Positions 47,913 through 61,842 of a stretch of 64,000 nt of DNA are shown one piece after another. Source of the stretch: Scalesia atractyloides (taxonomy: Eukaryota > Streptophyta > Magnoliopsida > Asterales > Asteraceae); NCBI GenBank assembly GCA_947069175.1, contig CAMTDV010000023.1, positions 85,632,391-85,696,390 on the forward strand, in the 5' to 3' direction. Both the position numbers and the translations under genes were made by a program. The notes under the pieces are model-generated. The model did not search any database and had not been told where the DNA came from. It worked only from the letters and a program-made list of their open reading frames with translations. How positions within the stretch are numbered: position 1 is the stretch's first letter; every line of letters starts with the position of its first letter.

Positions 47913-49622
47913 TTTCTACACAAAACTAACCACATTAAATTTTGTCGTTAATATTGAATTAACTTAATTTAACAAGTCAACCGTTCAACATAAGTCAAAT
48001 GGGTCAACAAGTCAAATGGGTCAGATTGGAAAGGTCAAGGGGTCAAACACATCAATATAGGTCAAAGGTTCAAAAAGGGTTCAAAAGTAGTTTGAACTGG
48101 TCAAACATTGATTTGGATGGTCAAAAGGTTCAAAAAGCAATTTGAATGGACCTCTTGTCAGTCATCTGAAATGGTCTAACATTTCGGATGGATTCTTGTC
48201 AGATTTCGAATGATTATCCGAAATCCATCCGAAATGCATATTGAAGATCCGAAACCATCCAAAATGCATCCGAAAGCATAGGAATCTGCAACCCTTTATA
48301 ATCAGAAATGATAGTCTAAGAGAGAGAAATCTGAAATGCTTAAAATGTTCAAAATGATAATTCGAAATGATTCGAATGGATTTAAATACTGTTTCGAACT
48401 AGGCCTGTCCGAAATAGTGGGCCTGGCCCAATTCAGAACAGTAGTTCGAAACAGTGGGCCTGGCCCAATCCGGAACAGTAGTCCATCCGAAACGATGGGC
48501 TTATCCGAAACATTGATCCGAAATTTGTGGGCCCATCCGAAATAGGTGGGCCCAATTCGAATCAGTAGGCCCATCCGGAACAGTGATCCGAAAGATGAGG
48601 GCCCATTTGATGCCCTTTTCTGAACACTAACACCTTTTTTTCAAAAATCAACGATCTAGCCAACCGAGCAACCTTACCGAACACAAATAATAATAATAGA
48701 AAATAATGAAATAATAAAATAATAGAAGATGAGGGAAATTTGCTACGGGATCAAACTGTTCATGAACTGATTAAGGGACACTTTTCAGCACTTGCTTAAT
48801 TAGACTGGTCCATGCGATTGCCAATATATTTGTCCACTTAAACTTATCACTTCAATCTTCAATTTTCAACCTTGTGACTTGATTTGTTAAAGTATACTAT
48901 AACACCAGTGTGTCCCCATCATGGCGTACCCCCGTGATCAAGGTAAGCACAACCATTCATCGTAGCGAGTGAGTATATTGAGTCTATCCTTTTGATTTTA
49001 CAACATTAGACTTATTGGTGAACAGGCAGTACATTCGTATAGCAGAGCGACCAATAAATTTCTGACGAGGGTTAGGAACATACCTTTTTAGGTATGTATT
49101 TAACTTTGCAAGCACATGGAATTTTCTTGTGATGAGATTTCCTTCCTCTTAAGGTTCTGGCCCTTCTTTGGCTTCTTTTTTAGGATATCCTAACTGTGCC
49201 TAGGTCTGCATATAATCTAGATGCAATAGAAGGACCGTCCTAATATCCTGGATGACTTACCAGTATACAAACCCGAAACCTCAGACGTTGGCTATCTATC
49301 AACGTAAGATTTAAGATCATGAAATCATATACCGATGATGTGTTACCCACATGATGCATAGCTTGTAGTATTTTTGTCACTTGGTATCTTTTTGCCTTTT
49401 GAGCAATAAGTCTATCAACACATCGCAGTGGATCCTCGCCTTTTCAGCTTCGATACCTTGCATGTATTAATCAAATTCTTTAGCACGGAAAATTATTTCA
49501 CTTCCCATCAAATATTCCTCCCCCTAAATTTATGCAAAAGTAGAATACTTTATGCTCAAATTTAGTTATTTCATTTCAATAACTATTTAATATTATTAAA
49601 AATTTAATTACGTATTATATAT
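47913..49622. other. Non-coding spacer of copia element E
   Basis: No gene. 47990-48130 is rich in GGTCAA motifs, and 48160-48600 in ATCCGAAA/CATCCGAAAT motifs. 48880-49330 resembles 52180-52620 (GTGTGTCCC..ATCAAGGTA(T/A)GCACAA), showing that elements E and F share a 3' spacer. Confidence 0.6.
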
Positions 49623-49628
49623 GTGTGT

Positions 49629-49665
<37 letters not shown>
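49623..49665. repeat. (GT)n(AT)n microsatellite
   Basis: GT repeats followed by AT repeats up to the MITE edge. Confidence 0.9.
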
Positions 49666-49667
<2 letters not shown>

Positions 49668-50081
49668 GGGGAGGGTTATCTTGAGAACGCTAAATATTGC
49701 GAGAACCGTGAGTACGAATGAGAAAACCAATCAAAACCATTTTTTTAATACAATCATCATTTTAATTAAAATACAACATCAAAAAAAGAAATTACAACTT
49801 CAAATAATTCATTTTTCTCTCAAAATCACTCTAATTAGATTTTTTACACAAATTTACACATGTGTAAATGGCAAACTTACACATGTGTAAATTTTCTTTA
49901 TTTCCTAATTCACGTAAATTTAAATGTGTAAATTAATTTCTAGAATTGTATTTGAATAATAATGACAAGTGTAAAAAGAAATTTTGAATTTCACTTGTTT
50001 TTGACCAAGTTCTAGTGGTTTTTTCATTCGTTCTCATGGTTCTCGCGATATTTACTGTTCTCATTTAAACCCTCCTCTATG
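49666..50081. mobile_element. MITE with ~60-bp TIRs in an AT repeat
   Basis: Left end ATAGGGGAGGGTTATCTTGA is mirrored by the right end GTTCTCATTTAAACCCTCCTCTAT. The arms also share GCGAGAACC and GAACGAATGA(G/A)AAAACC. Flanked on both sides by TATATAT, so the TSD cannot be separated from the microsatellite. No transposase. Confidence 0.8.
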
Positions 50082-50135
50082 TATATATATATATTAATTT
50101 TTTTCTTTAAACTATTGCTCAGTCGGTGAAACACA

Positions 50136-51490
50136 TCATTTTAAAAGATCCACAAGCAACTTGAATCTTGAGTTGCTGACATGTTTTGTAAAAAGATCTG
50201 CCGTATTTGCATCTGTATAGATCTGTTCAAGTTTAATCAATCCTCTGTCATAGCAATATCGAATGAAATGAACTTTGATATTATTGTGCTTGGTTTTAGA
50301 GTGAAAGACATGGTTTTTAATAATTTGGATAACGAAATCATTATCACAATAGATAGTAGTGTTTAGATAATTCAAACTGTAATCCTCGAGCTGGTCTTCC
50401 ATCCAAATAAACTTGGAGCAGCAAGTAGAGGCTGCAACATATTCAGCTTCAGCTGTCAACAGTGACACAGTCTGCTGCTTTTTGCACTGCCATGAGATGA
50501 GTCTGTCTCCCAGAAATTGGCATCCACCCGATGTAGACTTCATGTCCCTGTCTGTCCCTTCAAGATTACTATCAGAAAAATCAAACAAGATGAAAGTTTA
50601 AATCTTTAGGATACCAGAGTCCAAATTTTGGAGCTCCCTTCAGATATCTAAAGATTCTTTAAACGACCGTAAGACGAGAAAGTTTAGGGTTGGCCTGATA
50701 TCGAGCACATTGACAGACGGCAAACATAATGTCTGGCCGGCTTGTAGTTAAGTACATCAAGGAACCAATCATAGATCGGTACATTTTCTGATTAACCGAG
50801 CTTCCTTCAGCATCCTCATTTAGCAAAGGCCATTTTGCAATTGGAGAGTCTATAGGCTTAGAATCTGTCATGTCGAATTTTGCAAGAACGTCCTGTATAT
50901 ATTTGCCTTGATGAATCAAGATCCCTTGACGACTCTGACGAACTTGCAAGCCTAAGAACATTGTCATTTCACCAAATGAGCTCATTTCGAACTTCTTCTT
51001 CATTACTTCTTTGAATTCCTTGCACAAATCTTATTGGTTGACCTGAAAATAATATCGTCAACATAGATCTGAACAAGAATAAGATCCTTTTCAACGCGTT
51101 TGATGAATAACATTTGATCTATTGTCCCCCGGGTATATCCGTGTGCAAGTAGATGCTCAGCTAAGGTTGCATACCATACACGAGGTGCTTGGTGCAGCGC
51201 ATACAAAGATTTATCTAACTTGTAGGCACAACCTTGTTTCTCTTGAATCAATAAACCCAAGGGGTTGAGCCACATAAATTTCCTCCTTGACCTTCTCGTA
51301 CAGAGACGCTGTCTTGACATCCATCTGATATACAGTAAATCCCATGTAGGATGCATATACCAAAAAGATACGAATGGCCTCCAAACGTGCAACCGGCGCG
51401 TACACCTCATCATAATCTAAGCCTTCAATCTGCTTGAAGCCTTGGACCACAATCGGGCTTTGTTTCTCACAATCACGCAAGTGTCATCTT
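50136..51490 (-). pseudogene. Copia element E: RT and RNase H, truncated
   Basis: Minus-strand pieces: RT start (EGLDYDEVYAPVARLEAIR) at 51480-51211, catalytic IYVDDIIF near 51045-51073, FLGLQVRQSRQGI at 51027-50659, RNase H (KSTSGGCQFLGDRLISWQCKKQ, then ADLFTKHV) to a stop at 50136. Several frame breaks. Integrase and gag are missing: the copy is cut near 51490. SIRE-like by sequence and by the downstream extra ORF. Confidence 0.85.
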
Positions 51491-52921
51491 GTTTGTTTCT
51501 AAATACCCTGCGTGTTCCAAGAGCACATGAGTAAACTCCAGTTCGGCTTTTGCATAGCAATCTTCAAACTCTTCAACTTTGTCTACAATGTAGAAAGGAG
51601 GTTCTACCATGCAGCAACAAACTACTCATCTCGTCATATCAACTTCTCAGCAACACACTGGTTCAGTCTGTATACTATAAAACACACATCTTGAGAAACC
51701 ATAAGAATTTCAAAAATGTTAAACAAATTATTATTATTCAAGAGATAGTAAAACTGTATCACAGATTAAGCAATTTTCAACTCAACACAAACACTCAAAA
51801 TTTTACCAACACACTCGAACCTGCATAGTTAAAAATTTTGAACACGTCTTCTAACACCAGCTCCCCTTATCGGTAACAAGTCCTCCATGAACAACCATTT
51901 TCCTACGTTAAGAATTTTAAAGAAAAAGAAAATGTTTTTTATTTTTTATATTTTCTGAAAGAAATTAACAAACAAAACAATAAACACTCTGTTTTTGTGA
52001 GAATCACTAGTTAAGAAGATCATATCAGCCAACTCAAACTGTTGCACACTTTTAGTTCATTCTTTCTTCCAATTATCGTGAAAAGCTATTCAAGACGATT
52101 ACCAGTATTGTTTATCCATTTAAACAAAACACATGAACATTTCAAGTACCTTTACCTAGTGATACGATTAAGGTAATATTATATTAATGTACTAGTGTGT
52201 CCCACTTCAGGACATACCCCCATGATCAAGGTATGCACAAAGATTCATCATAGTAGGTGAATATACCGAATTCATCATTTATGATTTACAACGTTATATA
52301 ATTGGTGATCAAGCCAGTACTTTTGTACAGCAAAGAGACCAATATCCAACGAGGTTAAGACATATACCATAGATTTTGGTATTTTTTATGCATTTTGTAT
52401 ATTTGAATGAATCTCTAGGAGAGCTTCTTCAATTTCTGGGATTTTGGCATTGTAGCTATTTTAAGATATCTTGGTTGTGCCTAGGTCAGCATATATCTGG
52501 ATGCAGTAGAAGGACAACCCTGATATCCCCAGATGAAATTACAATATAAAGACCCAAAACCTCAGATTTTGGCAATCTATTAACGCAAGATTTAAGGTTA
52601 TAAAACCATACGCCACTCATATGTTACCCACTTATACACAGTTCTTTATGTTTATATCACCATGGTAAGTTGATTATTTCATGTTTCTTGCCTACTGGTA
52701 TATCATATGATGAAGCTGCTATCACACTTTTGCAATTTAATTTCAATTTCAGTATGATAGTCTAACTTGCTGATGTACTATCATCTCTTCCTTTTCACAC
52801 AGTGATATACTCATTTGATTTTTTGATTTTTTTATTTTAATGGTTTTCTATTTTTTTTATGTTTTTGATTTTTAATAAAACAATAACTATTTACAAAATT
52901 CTTACGAAAAATTGGTTATTC
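51491..52921. other. Spacer between copia pieces E and F
   Basis: No gene supported. 51500-51900 has no recognised content. 52180-52640 is the F copy of the non-coding block also found at 48880-49330. 52830-52900 is T-rich. Confidence 0.5.
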
Positions 52922-54416
52922 AGGATTCCTCATCCCGTAGAGTTCTATTAGATGTTCAAATAGAGCTCTATCAAATGCTTTTGTGTAAAGATCTGCCAGG
53001 TTATCTAGTGTGTTGACTCGATGAAGTTCAATCAATTTCTTTCAGCACAATCCCGTATGAAATGATGACGAATGTCAATATGTTTTGTGCGACTATGTTT
53101 TGCGGTATTGTTTATGATTAAATAGTGGCATTATTGTGTATCATTATAGGAGTACGAGTTAAATTCAAACTGTAATTGCGCATCTGCTGTTGTATCCAGA
53201 GAACCTGAGAGCAACAGCTACCCATAGCAATATATTCAACTTCAGACATAGAGGTAGACACGCAAGACTGCTTCTTGCATTGCCAAGACACTATCCTCCC
53301 TCCTAAGAACTGATAACCACCTGTTGTAGATTTTCTGGTCGACTTACATTCTCCAAAGTCTAAATTAGTAAAAGCAACAACCTTCAAATCACTATCAGCT
53401 GGATATCACCACCCAAGTTTAGGTTTCCCCTTCAAGTAACTAAGAATACGCTTCACCGCTTTCATATGCGACTCTTTTGGATTCACTTGATATCTAGCAT
53501 TGAGACACACTACAAACATGATGTTTGGTCTTGAAGCAGTCAAGTACATTAGAGAACCAATAATTGCCCTATACTGATTGGATCAACATCATCCACACTA
53601 TCATGATCTGGACCAAGATTGTGATTCTCGCAGATAGGTGTGTTGAAAGTAGCGCAATCCTCCATTTTGAAACGAGACGAAATGTCATACACATACTTTG
53701 TTTGATGTATAAACATCCCATCCTTCTTTAGTTCAACTTGCAAGCCTAGAAAATAGGACATCTCACCATCACACTCATTTCAAACTTGCTCTTCATCACC
53801 TGTTCAATTCATGACACATGCTCTCATCAAATGACCCAAAAATGATGTCATCCACGTATACCTGTACTAGCAGAAATCTTCCTTCTTTCTCTTATTGAAC
53901 AGCCTACTGTCAATCTGACCTCTTTCAAAACCATTCTTCAACAAATGTGTTGACGGTGTCTCATACCATGCCCTGGGTGCATGATGCAATCCATCCAATG
54001 CCTTATCAAGTCTATACGCTTGATCTGGATAGTATGGATAAGTAAACCTATCTGGTTGTGAGACATACACCACTTCTTGGACTTTCCATAAAGAAAAGCA
54101 CTCTTCACGTCAAGTTGGTAAACTTTAAAGCCCTTGAATGATGCGAAGGCTAGGAACAAACGAATTACTTCCAACCTTGCCACTGGTGCAAACACTTCAC
54201 CGTAGTCAATCCCCTCTTGCTGATTGAACCCTTTAACCACTAACCGAGCCTTATTTCTCATCACAATCCCTCAGTCATCTTTCTTGCACTTAAACACCCG
54301 CGTGGTGCCTATTTCCTTCTCTCCTTCAGGCAAGTCAACTAGCTCCTAAACCTTCAACTTCTTAAACTGAGCTAGCTCCTCTTGCATCGTTTTAACCCAT
54401 GAATTGTCTTTCAGGG
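52922..54416 (-). pseudogene. Copia element F: RT and RNase H
   Basis: RT start (KARLVVKGFNQQEGIDYGEV) near 54264, QLDVKSAFLYGK, catalytic YVDDIIF near 53842-53870, FLGLQVELKKDG near 53750, RNase H (KSTTGGYQFLGGRIVSWQCK) 53387-53118 and the LADLFTKAFDR tail near 52980. Frameshifts throughout. It is more diverged from element E than a recent duplicate would be. Confidence 0.85.
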
Positions 54417-56160
54417 TCATGTGAACATTCTTCGGCTACCTTGGGAAATAAAGCAGCTATACAAACACTCATTGATACTCCCTGTTTTCAGAATCGAAGA
54501 AAAGAAACAAGAACCTTTAGTGACACCTCTTCTTGTCTGAACACCTGCAACAGGATCTCCTAAGATGTTCTCAACTTGATGATCTCTTTTGCTCGTGTTG
54601 TAGCAACGGCAATCAACTACTAAATTGTCACCCAGGTTGGAACCAACCTCCCCCTTAATATTCTGATCTGCAAACGGGTTAGTCAAGTCCTCCCCCTGAA
54701 TGGGCTCAGACTCACTATTGCTTGAGTCCTATTCAGCTGCATTGGTGGTATTTCCTGGAGCATCTGTCATCGGAACACTTGATGTTGGCATGAAGTCACC
54801 ATCTTCATCCTCACTAATAACAATTTGAATCAACTGAGAGTCATCTGCATTGGAAAACTCAGAAATATTAAATGATTTAAAACACTATCATAATTATATA
54901 ATATAGTAGGACACTCGTTGATTGTTGAGGTGAATAACTAGTGATTTCAACATTAAACACAACCTCAATTTACCGGTTTTTAGATTAAAAAGCCTTTTAT
55001 TCAGTGTTCCAGGTACATAACCTAGAAAGTAACCTTCTTCAGCAACCTCACTGAATTTTTGTTTATCTTTATTTCACACACTTATGCATGGTAATCCAAA
55101 TGGTTCAAAGCCCTTCAAGTTTAGTTTCTTGTTCAACATAAGTTCGTGACATGTATGACATAGCAAGTTGTGTTCACAACTTCACCCCAGAAAAGAACTG
55201 GAAGCTTTGAATTAGAAAGCATAGTCCCGGCGGCTTCAATGAACGTCCTGTTTTTACTCTCAGCAACTCCATTCTATTGAGGTGTATAAGGAGCAGAATA
55301 CTGATGTTCTATTCCCTTGCGAAGACAATAGAGATCAAGAATCCGATTCCGGAACACCGTGCCATTGTCGTTCCTTATCCTCTTGATGCATGCATTATGG
55401 ACATTTTCCAATTTTGTAAAAGATCAATCAGCAACTCAGTTGTCTAATCTTTTGTACCTAAAAAGAAAACTCCATGAATACCGTGTCATATGCGACAAGT
55501 AAACAATAGTACTTTCCACCTATGCTCCTTAAGTTCACTAGACCGAATAAATCCATGTGAAGTAATTCATAATGGGCATCTATGGAATTTACTGCTTTAG
55601 ATTTGTGAGGTTTCTTATGTTGTTTTCCTTTTGGATACGGAAGACATTTATCTTCCTCATGAAACCTCTACACTGGCACCCCTTCCACTAAACTGTTTTT
55701 TGATAATGTAATTCATTTTCGGTAGTGGATGTGGGCCATGGGCCTGTGTCACAGCATTGACTCAGCCTCAGATGCTTTAGACAATAAACACGCCACCACT
55801 GTAGAAGCATCCTTCTCACCCATGTCCATGACATAATTGTCATTCCTCCTCGATGCTCTCATCACAATCCAATCATCCGGTATCACAAACCCAATTTCAA
55901 AACCAAAGCCTCAGACTTAGTAAATGGACTGTGTATCCTTGTCACAGACTTGTGACACGCTCATTAGATTGTGCTTAAGCTGCTCGACATAGTTCACTTT
56001 GTCCAACGTGATCTTCCCATTGGTCACTTTTCCTCGACCTATAATGTGACCTCCTTTAGCACCTGCAAAATTCACATAACCTCCATCTATATTTTCAAAC
56101 TCAGTCAACAATCTCGCATCCCCGTCATATTCCTAGAGTAACCACTATTAACATACCACA
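54417..56160 (-). pseudogene. Copia element F: GAG-pre-integrase and integrase
   Basis: GAG-pre-integrase block (NLMSVSQVCDK with DGGYVNFAGAKGG) at 56111-55917. Integrase core pieces follow with the GIEHQYSAPYTPQ-type motif near 55250-55310, interrupted by a stop, and the connection to RT (54686-54417) rich in Asn/Gly. Non-functional. Confidence 0.75.
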
Positions 56161-58690
56161 AGTTGATAACCTCTTTAGCAGCTCTTGCACATACCAACAA
56201 AAATTAGTTAGATTGGGGGATCCAAGCCTTAATGGTCTTCAGTCTACTAAATTCATCAACTACTTTAACATCCATCAATATCCATGACTCCTAACTGGAG
56301 TCTCCGATCTAGGACCTGTTGATGAAACGGGATTTGATTTCCACGAGGTCTTTGGTCCTGAGGTTTCCTATACAATTTTGGACTCTCGACCTTTGAAAAT
56401 TTTGGTTTTGAGACCTTGAGTTTTGACACACATAAGTTGAGTTTGATTGATTCCAAGAACTTTGATTGTTATAATTTCTAAAGCCATTGTTACAAAAATT
56501 TTGACCACCATTATTCTGATATCGATTTTGATATTGACCTTGACTTCTGAAATTACTTGATTGATCATTAAAATTATTCATTCTTGGTGAACTACTTCTA
56601 GGTCTCTCATTTCTGCCTGATGTAGATTTAAGCTGAAACTTTTGTTGATTTCTTTGAAAACGAGGAAATTGTTGAGTTCCTGTTTCAGCCTTACCTACAC
56701 CAACAGTAACACCCTGTTGTTTAGGAGCAGACATCTTTGGTGAGTTAGACACACTCTGCTCACCATCACCATTCTTCTCTGTGATTTTTCTCTCTTCGTC
56801 TCACTCACTTGTGCTTCACCCCTTTTGTTAGGACAACAACTTACTGCATGCCCTTTGGTGTGACATTTGAAGCACGATCTTTTTGCCGAAGACTTCTTAA
56901 CTAAAGTCTCTGGTTTAGATCCATCAGGTGATGATGATAATGCCTTAGAAAGATCTGGTTTAGTTTGCTCAAAAACATATTTTTCTTTGTTTTTATCTTT
57001 AGCAAACTACACATTCGATTCATTTTCAATAACAGTTGTTTCATTTTTCATGTCACTTCCCTGAACAAAATTAACCTTTTTAACAAAAGTTTGCTTTTAT
57101 TTTTGGGAGATGCATTCTTAGTTTTCAAAGCTAGTTCCCTATTATTTTCCCTTTTTGACACTAACATCATCATAATCAAACACATCACCCTTTTCTGATG
57201 TGGAACTACTAGGTGTAGTTGATACAAAGTCTGTCAAATCCTCTTCATCTGGCAAGAACAAATAGTCATGACTAAGAGGTGGTGGAACTTCATTGAATCC
57301 CACACACGTCTTGTCACTACTTTTCTTCAAGCCACCCATCATGTGTTTCATTACAAAGTAGAATCTCTGAATTGATTTAATTTCTTTTCAAGTTCAACAT
57401 TTTTAGTTTGTGTCCTACAACTCTTTGCATTTTTCAGAAATCTCTTTTGTTTTCTCACTCATCGTATCATGAGCTAAGTCTATAATTTGAAGTTTTTCAT
57501 TTAATTTACAGGTTAAAATGTCGATTTCATTTTCATGACGTTATTTTTCTTCAAACATAAAGACTCGTTTCTTTTTACGAAAAAGTTTGATTCTTTTAAG
57601 CTCGAGAGATCATTTACCAGACTTTGATTTTGTTTTGTTAACCTGTCAACCTCACCTTGCAATTCACGACAATTTAAACAAACAGAACTAACAGGTTTAG
57701 AATTTACCTCTCCTGATGATTTGCTCAAGTCGCCATGAAAGCAGTAAAATCAGCGGCCATCTTCTTATCTGCAGCATCTTTTTCTTCATCAGACTTCAAC
57801 TCTTCCTCTATAACTTCTGTCTGATCAGCATCAACTTTTTCACCTTCAGTCTCCTTCTATTCCTCGGCATCTACCTGTACTTCTTAATCATCATCTGTGG
57901 CAATCTCTGCCATGAAAGCCATGATGCTTTCATCACCTTCCAGATGCACGCTCCAGTCATAAGAACCCGCACGTGTAGTAGAGATCAAAGCTCTTGAGCT
58001 ATTGTTGTTAGATGCATTCCTGTTGCCAAAACCTTGACTAGGAGAATCTTGAAATGATGAATTAGGACGTGGCTCTGCTTTTGGTCTTTGACATTCCCTA
58101 GCAAAGTGTCCATAGTTCTGACAGTTATAACACTTTACTTTGGATTTGTCAAAACCAACATTCTTTCCTACAAACTTCCTTCCTGTCCTATTCATAAATC
58201 TCCTAGCTCTAATGGAGATCATTGCCATCTGCCACTGTGGATCCATCTACTTTAGGTCTTCAGGGTCAATTTCATCATAATCTTCCTCAAAAGTTGTTGG
58301 ATCAGATATTTTTCCTTGAATGTAGTTCTCATATGAAGCAACAAACGAGGCAAGCAAGGCAAGATGTTGTTCAGCAGACTTAACACTAAGAAGCATAGAT
58401 CTAGTACTGCTATTTTGATTACTAGATTATTGTCTTTTTGCCCCTGTTGATCCTCCTGAAGCAGCAACAAAACACAGTTCACCATCAGCATCAGTCACAA
58501 CCTTGTCATCTTCACATGAGAGTAACGCAATTGCTGAATCACTCGAAGCATTGTGGGAAGAAGAAGACGAAATTCCTTTGTAAACTCCCGGATCCTGAAC
58601 CTGATCATATCCCGTTTCCTTTCTTCTTCTTCTTCATGTTTCCTTCTTCTTTATGTTTCACATCTCAAAAAGGCCATAAGATATACTGAA
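56161..58690 (-). pseudogene. Copia element F: gag, 5'-truncated
   Basis: From 58690 down: Ser-rich segment, an EEDYDEIDPEDLK-like stretch, MAMISIRARRFMNRTGR, CCHC knuckle CYNCQNYGHFAREC (58246-57884), a coiled-coil ELQGEVDRLTKQNQSLVNDL segment (57728-57513), and an Asn/Gln-rich region with further basic stretches (56752-56309). The order is as in SIRE-like gag. The N-terminal capsid, leader and 5' LTR are missing; the element ends near the FAR1 remnant. Confidence 0.8.
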
Positions 58691-58739
58691 AAAACGCGGT
58701 CACAATGAAAACACATTATACACACGTATTAAATACAAT

Positions 58740-60620
58740 GTTTGATAAAGAACACCCAGGACATTAAAAACACCAATTATCTCAAATGTAAAGAACATGG
58801 CTGGTGAAAATCGTTTATATAAAACATAACAAACTCGTCGGGCTGCTCTTCATAACGAGCATTTATACAGTCCCCAATACCGATTAGTTTACCTTGTATA
58901 TCTTGAAAAATGTTTTGGTGTATATCTCAGAGGCTTGGCTCTCCAACATTCTATAATTACTTTTCAGCTCAGAGCGTTTGTATCGACTTTCGTGGTTTTT
59001 TTTCCGATGGGTATGGCATTATGCTTCTATTGTAGTTTCATAATGCGTCATGAACTCAACAGTAGTTGATTTTGCATTACATACTTGACCAAAGAAATGT
59101 TTTTCACTCTTGGACCTCGACGTTGTATGCATAAGACCCGACAGAAACTCGGTCCTATAGTATGCAGGGATCCATGATTCTCTAAAAGCAAAAATATAAG
59201 AAAACCAATCGTTATCGGCTAGATCAAAATCTTTAATAACCTATTCCTAGCATGATTCAAACTCTTCAGGTGTAATTATATCCGTCCATACAACATAACA
59301 AATACGTTCCTTAAAGTTGGTGGAATTATATACCTTACCCCAACCTACATAAACACAAAAACGCCAAAAAGTTAAAAATAATGATAAATTATGTAAATTT
59401 GTCCCCTACACATAAATTAAGTAAAAATTATTAGAAAATTTAAGAAAACGCCAAGCAACTTAAAAACGCCACTTCAGAAAAAAAGAACTCTACCTTTAGA
59501 GAAAGTTTGTGCATCACGTGCCACATGCATAACCTATGACGGGTATTAACAAATACAACAGAAATCACCTTCTTCATTGCTGAATCTTGATCAGTTACAA
59601 CAACTTTTGGTTGATCAACAACGGCTTTTAAAAAAACTTTCAACAACCAAATATATGTATCAGTAATGTAGCACCAAATGTAGCATTGCAATGGTGATTA
59701 TCTATATCAGTAAAAGGTAAAATAATAGAGTATCTGAAAAGTAAAATAGTAGACAAAAATGGTTAATCCTGAAAACGTCACTAAGAATACAAAACGCTAA
59801 ACAGAAAAAAATGAATTCTAGTTCATACTTGTTTGACCGATAAGTGGTGTCAAATGAAATCACATCACCAAACATATGATAATTATGTTTGTGTTGATCA
59901 TCACACCAAAAAGACCCTTCAACCGATTGAAATTGTCTGTGAAGTAATCGTACGAAAAATAGGCTGGGACTGTTTCTTTTCATGCAAATATCTCACAACC
60001 ATCTCGGTGTCATATTCCCCGATAAACAAATTATTTTGCCTCGTATAGTTCTTAAAATCAACTTTACTTGACCCTTTCAAACCAACCAAAAACAGTCTTC
60101 ATGACATTAAATGCCTTAACCAGACCCATGTTTAACTTAGCCATGCTATTTATAACATGTTTCTAAAGCTGAGTGAGGTTCTCGTTCTGACGGTATAAAA
60201 TGCTTATCAGACAGCTCAACAAAATCGTGGTTGTGCTTCTCAACAAACTTATAGACCTTTCATGATCCAGACTCAAACTCTACACATATTTGTGCTTTAC
60301 AACCCGTCCTCTACGAAAAATTAGACCGGACATTCCTTTCTTTCTAGTTAGGGTCCAATGTATCAACCTTCTTATTCTTATTATGCCTAGATCTCGTACA
60401 CATATAATACTTTATATACTTTTCTCCTTTGGTGTTTATATTTTCAGTCCCTTTCTTTACACCAAAACCCCCAGTCGTCGCATATTTGGGATACAAAGAA
60501 TAATCATCAAGACTTTCGAAAATCATTCCTTACTTTGGTTTTAGATCATCTCTAACGACGGGAATCTTGAATGTAGAACCAGTTTTCGGACAAATCCTTT
60601 CATTCAACGCAACACTCTCT
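58740..60620 (-). pseudogene. FAR1/MULE transposase remnant
   Basis: Read right to left: FAR1-type DNA-binding domain (GGFGVKKGTENINTKGEKY, 60526-60344), EKHNHDF near 60230, MULE core (FGDVISFDTTYRSNKYE at 59983-59702, then PKVVVTDQDSAMKK and NTRHRLCMWHVMHKL at 59691-59440), and the C-terminal HYETTIEA region near 59050. The frame is broken by many stops. FAR1 family genes descend from Mutator-like transposases. Here decay and the repeat setting suggest a dead transposon rather than a light-signalling gene. Confidence 0.8.
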
Positions 60621-61688
60621 TCTGAAACAACAATAAAAAATGGCATGAACATTAATGAGATGATTCAATAACCTTGACACCGAAAAAATATACACCATGA
60701 ATAAAATAAATCCAACATTATCATTTAATCATACATGAATCAATAACCTTGACAATGGAAAAATACACGCCATGCATAAAATAAAGACAATATAATCATT
60801 TAATCATATATGATATATTTAATCAATAAATAATCAGAAATTAAATAAGTGTTATATATAAATGGAAACACCATAAAAAATGAAAACGACATTTGTTAAA
60901 TCAATAAAGATTCAAAAGAGTTGACGTTTAACGCCATTCCTTAAAGAGTTTTTTGAATTAAGACACCATTAAACACATCAAAAAATCGTAATTAGATTAA
61001 CGAGTTATCTAGAATAAAATGCCATTAAACACATCAAAACATCCTTAACGAGTTGTTTTGATTGAAAAGCTATTAATCGTTGATAATATACATTCCTCAA
61101 CCAGTTGTTTGGATTGCATAATAAACACCAAGTTTAATATATAAGATTTAAATACAAACATAGCCACATGAAAAAAAAGAAAAAAATGCCATAGCATTTA
61201 CATGATTAGTTCGACAAAAAACACAAAATAAAAAGTCATCACTTTTTTGTCGTTGGAATTGGAACACCATTTAACATATCAAAACTTGAATAAAAGAAAT
61301 TAAATAAACGTCATTACTAATTTTACACTAATACCAAAATAAACGCCATTATAAGATATATAATAATCAAAACGCCATTGCTTTTACATGATTTGCTCCA
61401 AGAACAAAACACCAAAATATAAAATACGATATAAATTTTGTATAATATGCTCAAAAAAAACTAACATAATACATGTAACTCACAATCCATATCAAACGCC
61501 ATAAATCTCGGAAACTTACAGAGGAGGTAACAGCAAACACGATAATTTTGGAGTTTGTTTAAAAAGTAATAAAAAAGGCGCTGACAAATAAGGGAAAGTT
61601 CAAAAATTAACATGGAATGACAATCGTACCGGACATGTGCCACCTCTAGATCCGTGCGCGTCGTTTTTACACTTTAGGGTGTTTTCTC
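60621..61688. other. AT-rich flank of the FAR1/MULE remnant
   Basis: No gene seen. AT-rich, with recurring AACGCCATT motifs and two related CCTCAACCAGTTGTTTGGATTG / CCTTAACGAGTTGTTTTGATTG segments (61030-61120). Terminal inverted repeats of a MULE could not be delimited. Confidence 0.4.
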
Positions 61689-61842
61689 CTGAACCTGATA
61701 TATATATGTGTGTGTATGTGTATATATATATGTGTGTGTATATATATACATGTATATATGTGTATATATATATATGTGTGTATATATGTGTATATATATG
61801 TGTATATATATATAGGTATCTACGTATGTATATGTAATGTGT
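61689..61842. repeat. TA/TG microsatellite
   Basis: Mixed (TA)n and (TG)n runs of about 150 bp. The ORFs on both strands are repeat translations. Confidence 0.9.

Noticed and set aside
58740..60620. Working FAR1-related light-signalling gene
   Set aside because: Too many stops and frame breaks within conserved blocks.
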